The notes under the pieces were generated by a model, which made no database searches, was not told where the DNA came from, and saw only the letters and a list, made by a program, of their open reading frames with translations. 8,753 bases of DNA from an uncultured Rhodospirillales bacterium (lineage in GTDB: Bacteria; Pseudomonadota; Alphaproteobacteria; Rhodospirillales; Defluviicoccaceae), in contig CAKZLS010000309.1 of the NCBI GenBank assembly GCA_937127205.1, positions 1 through 8,753 on the forward strand, given 5' to 3'. The position numbers and the translations under genes are program-made. This document shows, one piece after another, positions 6,692-8,753 of this stretch. Numbering within the stretch: the first letter of the stretch is position 1; every line of letters begins with the position of its first letter.

Positions 6692-7513
6692 TTAATTCAC
6701 GCCAAGGAAGTCATGGATATTGCCAACCGTTTGCGGGCTTAGGCCTAGGCCCTGAGCAAGCTGGCGCAAATATTCCTCTTCGGCGGTGGTATCTACGTCG
6801 ATGGCGAGGAGCGATGCGGTATAAACTTGAGCGGCAAGCTCCGGGCTATTGATTTGGCTGATCAGCCCCTGCAAATCCAGCGGCTTATTGATTTCGCTCT
6901 CCAGGAATGCGCGCTCCTCGTCGGTGACACCGTTTCTGTTCAAGTGACCGATAATCCGTTGCATCTCGTCCTCGTCGATGTTGCCATCGGCTTTCGCGGC
7001 GTTGATCATTCCTTTTAGGATCACGAGCGCATTGTGCTGCAATTCCTCCTCCTCGGCAGCATTGTGAGGGGGGCGGACGCCAAGGGGCGCTTGCTGCGCC
7101 AGTTCGTCCGGGTTCGACGGAGCCTCGCCTCCTTTCCCCCAATCGCGCAACGCCGACATAGCCAATGTTCCAATCAACGCCAATCCGCCGCCTTGCACCG
7201 CTCCGCGCATGGATCCTCCGCTCAATACGGCTCCGGCCAATGCTCCAAGCCCGCCGATAGCCATGGGATCGCCGCGCTTGACGGCGCCGGTTGCTCCGCC
7301 AATCAGTCCACCAAGTATGTCTCCGAGGCCGCCGCCGCCCGCCACTTGGCCACCAGCGCCGCCGCCGGATTGTCCGCCACCGAATATTGACGCCAGCGGA
7401 TTTCCTTGTCGCCCCAGTCCTTGAGGTCCCATCGCGTGACCCATGCGATTTTGTCCCGAATTGCTCATTCCCGAGCCGAGAAGCTGCCCAAGTAGATTGC
7501 CCGCGTTGATCAT
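6692..7513 (-). CDS. DUF533 / TerB-fold protein, YebE-like, with glycine-rich N-terminus
   Basis: This 273-residue protein looks like a member of DUF533 (E. coli YebE, annotated as an inner-membrane protein). The first 125 residues are low-complexity and glycine-rich, with Gly runs at 45-63 and hydrophobic Gly/Ala stretches at 63-77, 85-99 and 108-121 that could be membrane-associated hairpins. From about 155 to the end is a helical TerB-like domain. Its first acidic loop, KADGNIDEDE (174-183), is the typical site, and DVDTTAEEEYLRQLA (239-253) is the second. In TerB such acidic residues bind metal; function in DUF533 is unknown. ATG 7513 has GGAGG 5 bases upstream. It lies 121 bases downstream of the metallopeptidase gene on the same strand, and its stop faces the patatin stop across 34 bases. 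Confidence 0.88.
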   Translation of the reverse strand: MINAGNLLGQLLGSGMSNSGQNRMGHAMGPQGLGRQGNPLASIFGGGQSGGGAGGQVAGGGGLGDILGGLIGGATGAVKRGDPMAIGGLGALAGAVLSGGSMRGAVQGGGLALIGTLAMSALRDWGKGGEAPSNPDELAQQAPLGVRPPHNAAEEEELQHNALVILKGMINAAKADGNIDEDEMQRIIGHLNRNGVTDEERAFLESEINKPLDLQGLISQINSPELAAQVYTASLLAIDVDTTAEEEYLRQLAQGLGLSPQTVGNIHDFLGVN

Positions 7514-7634
7514 CCTATCCTCCCATCTGAGACTGCATTGCAGCGTTTAACCATTTTTTGATTACTTCGCCGCAACGTTTATTGGAATGTTGGCGGCGTC
7601 CACGCCGTTAGCAAGGTTTGCTGTGACGAACGGT
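7514..7634. other. Spacer between the metallopeptidase and DUF533 genes
   Basis: These 121 bases separate two minus-strand genes. They contain a short palindromic CTGCA-T-TGCAG (7533-7543) 20 bases upstream of the DUF533 start, and a GC hairpin CGGCG-TCCA-CGCCG at about 7593-7606 downstream of the metallopeptidase. The hairpin has no T-run on the minus strand, so it is not a convincing terminator. Read-through into DUF533 is possible; I cannot assign a promoter. Confidence 0.3.
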
Positions 7635-8594
7635 CTAAAAGCTCGCATTACTGAACGTGTCGCACGCATTTAAATTCCCGGTTTCCAGGCCTTGACGGAA
7701 CCAGTGTACGCGCTGCGCGGAACTCCCATGGGTGAACGAGTCGGGTGTGACGTAGCCTCCGGCCTGACGCTGCAAACGGTCATCGCCGATGGCACTGGCC
7801 GCGCCCAGCCCCTCCTCGATATCACCGGCTTCGAGAATGTTGCGGGCCTTGTCGGCGTGATGGGCCCATACCCCCGCGAAGCAGTCGGCCTGCAGTTCCA
7901 ACATGACCGACAGCTGGTTCGACTCCGTTCTGCTCACCCGACCGCGAAGGTCATGAACCTGGGGAAGGATGCCAAGCAGATTTTGCACGTGATGACCGAT
8001 CTCGTGTGCGATCACATACGCCTGAGCGAAGTCGCCGGGCGCCCCGAGGCGATCGCGCAGCTCGCGGTAAAAGCTCAGGTCGACATAAACCTTCTGGTCG
8101 CCGGGACAGTAAAATGGTCCGGTTGCCGCCGTGGCAAAACCGCATGCCGAGCGGACCTGTCCGGAGAACAGCACCAGGGTGGGTTCCCGGTAAGTGCGAT
8201 CCATGCGCCCAAACAGCGCGTGCCATGTGTCCTCGGTATCGGCGAGGATGACCGATACGAAGTCCGCCAAGTCCCCACCCTGGGAAGTCGGTTGCATCGG
8301 TTGCGTCCGTTGGGTGTAGGATGAGGTTGGGCCGGTACTTATTGCGCCGCCAAACAAATTGCCGAGATCGCCGCCGAACAGCATGAAGATCACGACGACA
8401 ATGATCAGGCCGACGCCGCCGATGCCACCGCGTCTGACGCCGCGCGACAAACCGCCCCCGTGCCGGCTGCCTGGAAATCGCATTCCCCGCCCGAAGCCGC
8501 CGGGCAATCGAAAGCCCCGGCCAAAACCTCCCGACGCCCCGGCACTGCGCCGATCCTCGATATTGCTGCTCCGACGTCCCTTTCGCCATCGCAT
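7635..8594 (-). CDS. YpfJ-type neutral zinc metallopeptidase (Zn_peptidase family)
   Basis: This 319-residue protein belongs to the 'putative neutral zinc metallopeptidase' family of E. coli YpfJ. The N-terminus starts with the family block MRWRKGRRSSNIEDRR (1-16). An Arg/Gly-rich stretch follows (17-60), then one membrane helix at about 61-74. The rest should lie outside the cytoplasm. The catalytic site is HEIGHH (197-202) with H197, E198 and H201; the third ligand is probably E233 in LELQADC (232-238). CGFATAATGPFYCPGDQKVYVD (151-172) and C-terminal CDTF (311-314) are also characteristic. Residues 22-31 and 32-41 are a tandem repeat. I chose ATG 8594 because it gives the conserved family start and has AGGA 7 bases upstream; an open frame to 8687 adds 31 residues with no family similarity. 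Its substrate is unknown. Confidence 0.93.
   Translation of the reverse strand: MRWRKGRRSSNIEDRRSAGASGGFGRGFRLPGGFGRGMRFPGSRHGGGLSRGVRRGGIGGVGLIIVVVIFMLFGGDLGNLFGGAISTGPTSSYTQRTQPMQPTSQGGDLADFVSVILADTEDTWHALFGRMDRTYREPTLVLFSGQVRSACGFATAATGPFYCPGDQKVYVDLSFYRELRDRLGAPGDFAQAYVIAHEIGHHVQNLLGILPQVHDLRGRVSRTESNQLSVMLELQADCFAGVWAHHADKARNILEAGDIEEGLGAASAIGDDRLQRQAGGYVTPDSFTHGSSAQRVHWFRQGLETGNLNACDTFSNASF
8472..8531 (-). repeat. 30-bp tandem duplication in the metallopeptidase gene
   Basis: Two adjacent 30-bp units (8502-8531 and 8472-8501) encode GGFGRGFRLP and GGFGRGMRFP. The DNA copies match at about 21 of 30 positions and most differences are silent or conservative, as expected of an old in-frame duplication. 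The repeat lengthens the basic, glycine-rich segment before the membrane helix. Confidence 0.7.
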
Positions 8595-8745
8595 TTCTCG
8601 ATCCTTTCTGTGTTCTCCCCCATTCCCACTGTCTGCGGCGTGGCCGCGAACATTGAGCTTAGCCAAGTGCTCCCATACTGGCCACATTTTCTAAGAGCCC
8701 GTCCGGAAACGTACGGTGTCTTTTCAACGAGTTGGAAGGACGCCC

Positions 8746-8753
8746 ATGCCAGG
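8746..8753 (+). CDS. Possible start of a rightward gene cut by the window edge
   Basis: ATG 8746 is preceded by GGAAGGA (8734-8740) at a spacing of 5 bases, a strong ribosome-binding arrangement. Only two full codons and two further bases (Met-Pro-) are inside the window, so neither the product nor the frame can be tested. If real, it is divergent from the metallopeptidase gene across about 150 bases. Confidence 0.25.

Noticed and set aside
7552..7559. Run of T after CCA in the DUF533 upstream spacer as a terminator
   Set aside because: The T-run reads on the plus strand, where no gene ends, and no GC hairpin precedes it.
7692..8324. Open frame of 210 codons on the plus strand
   Set aside because: It is antisense to the metallopeptidase catalytic domain (HEIGHH, LELQAD) and has no family features.
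1..8753. Mobile element, CRISPR array, toxin-antitoxin or phage-defence system
   Set aside because: I found no transposase, integrase, direct-repeat array or defence-type domain. All recognised genes are common chromosomal families with similar base composition.

Overview
The window is about 60% GC and carries ordinary chromosomal genes of a Gram-negative, probably pseudomonadotal bacterium. The pointers are close relatives of enterobacterial YegS, YicG, YebE and YpfJ, a DUF6279-like lipoprotein end, and many envelope proteins. I cannot fix the class; an alpha- or gammaproteobacterium fits. I see no rRNA, tRNA, CRISPR array, insertion sequence, phage gene or plasmid origin.

Layout from left to right: the cut-off 3' end of a probable DUF6279-type lipoprotein gene (+); a membrane-anchored M48 zinc protease (+); a YegS-type lipid kinase (-), convergent with the protease; a 291-base divergent spacer with a strong imperfect hairpin; a TRIC/UPF0126 (YicG-like) membrane protein (+); a RidA-family protein (-), convergent with it; a 98-base divergent spacer; then a rightward run of a short-chain dehydrogenase that probably starts at TTG, a class IV (branched-chain type) aminotransferase and a patatin-like phospholipase (+). 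The right end has two leftward genes, a YebE-like DUF533/TerB-fold protein and, upstream of it, a YpfJ-type neutral zinc metallopeptidase (-). The last bases may hold the start of another rightward gene.

Two loose themes appear. The first is envelope and lipid upkeep: two unrelated HExxH proteases, a lipid kinase, a patatin lipase, a TRIC-type membrane protein and a YebE-like protein. The second is small-molecule metabolism: a RidA-family protein, an SDR and a PLP aminotransferase. The aminotransferase and patatin genes are close enough to be cotranscribed. DUF533 and the metallopeptidase may form a second unit.

I did not find a convincing undescribed system. The best leads are departures from conserved motifs: the lipid kinase has GGGDGL where the family has GGDGT, and the RidA homologue lacks the catalytic arginine although it sits near a PLP enzyme. 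Others are an RG-rich duplicated tail on the metallopeptidase and the hairpin upstream of the TRIC gene.
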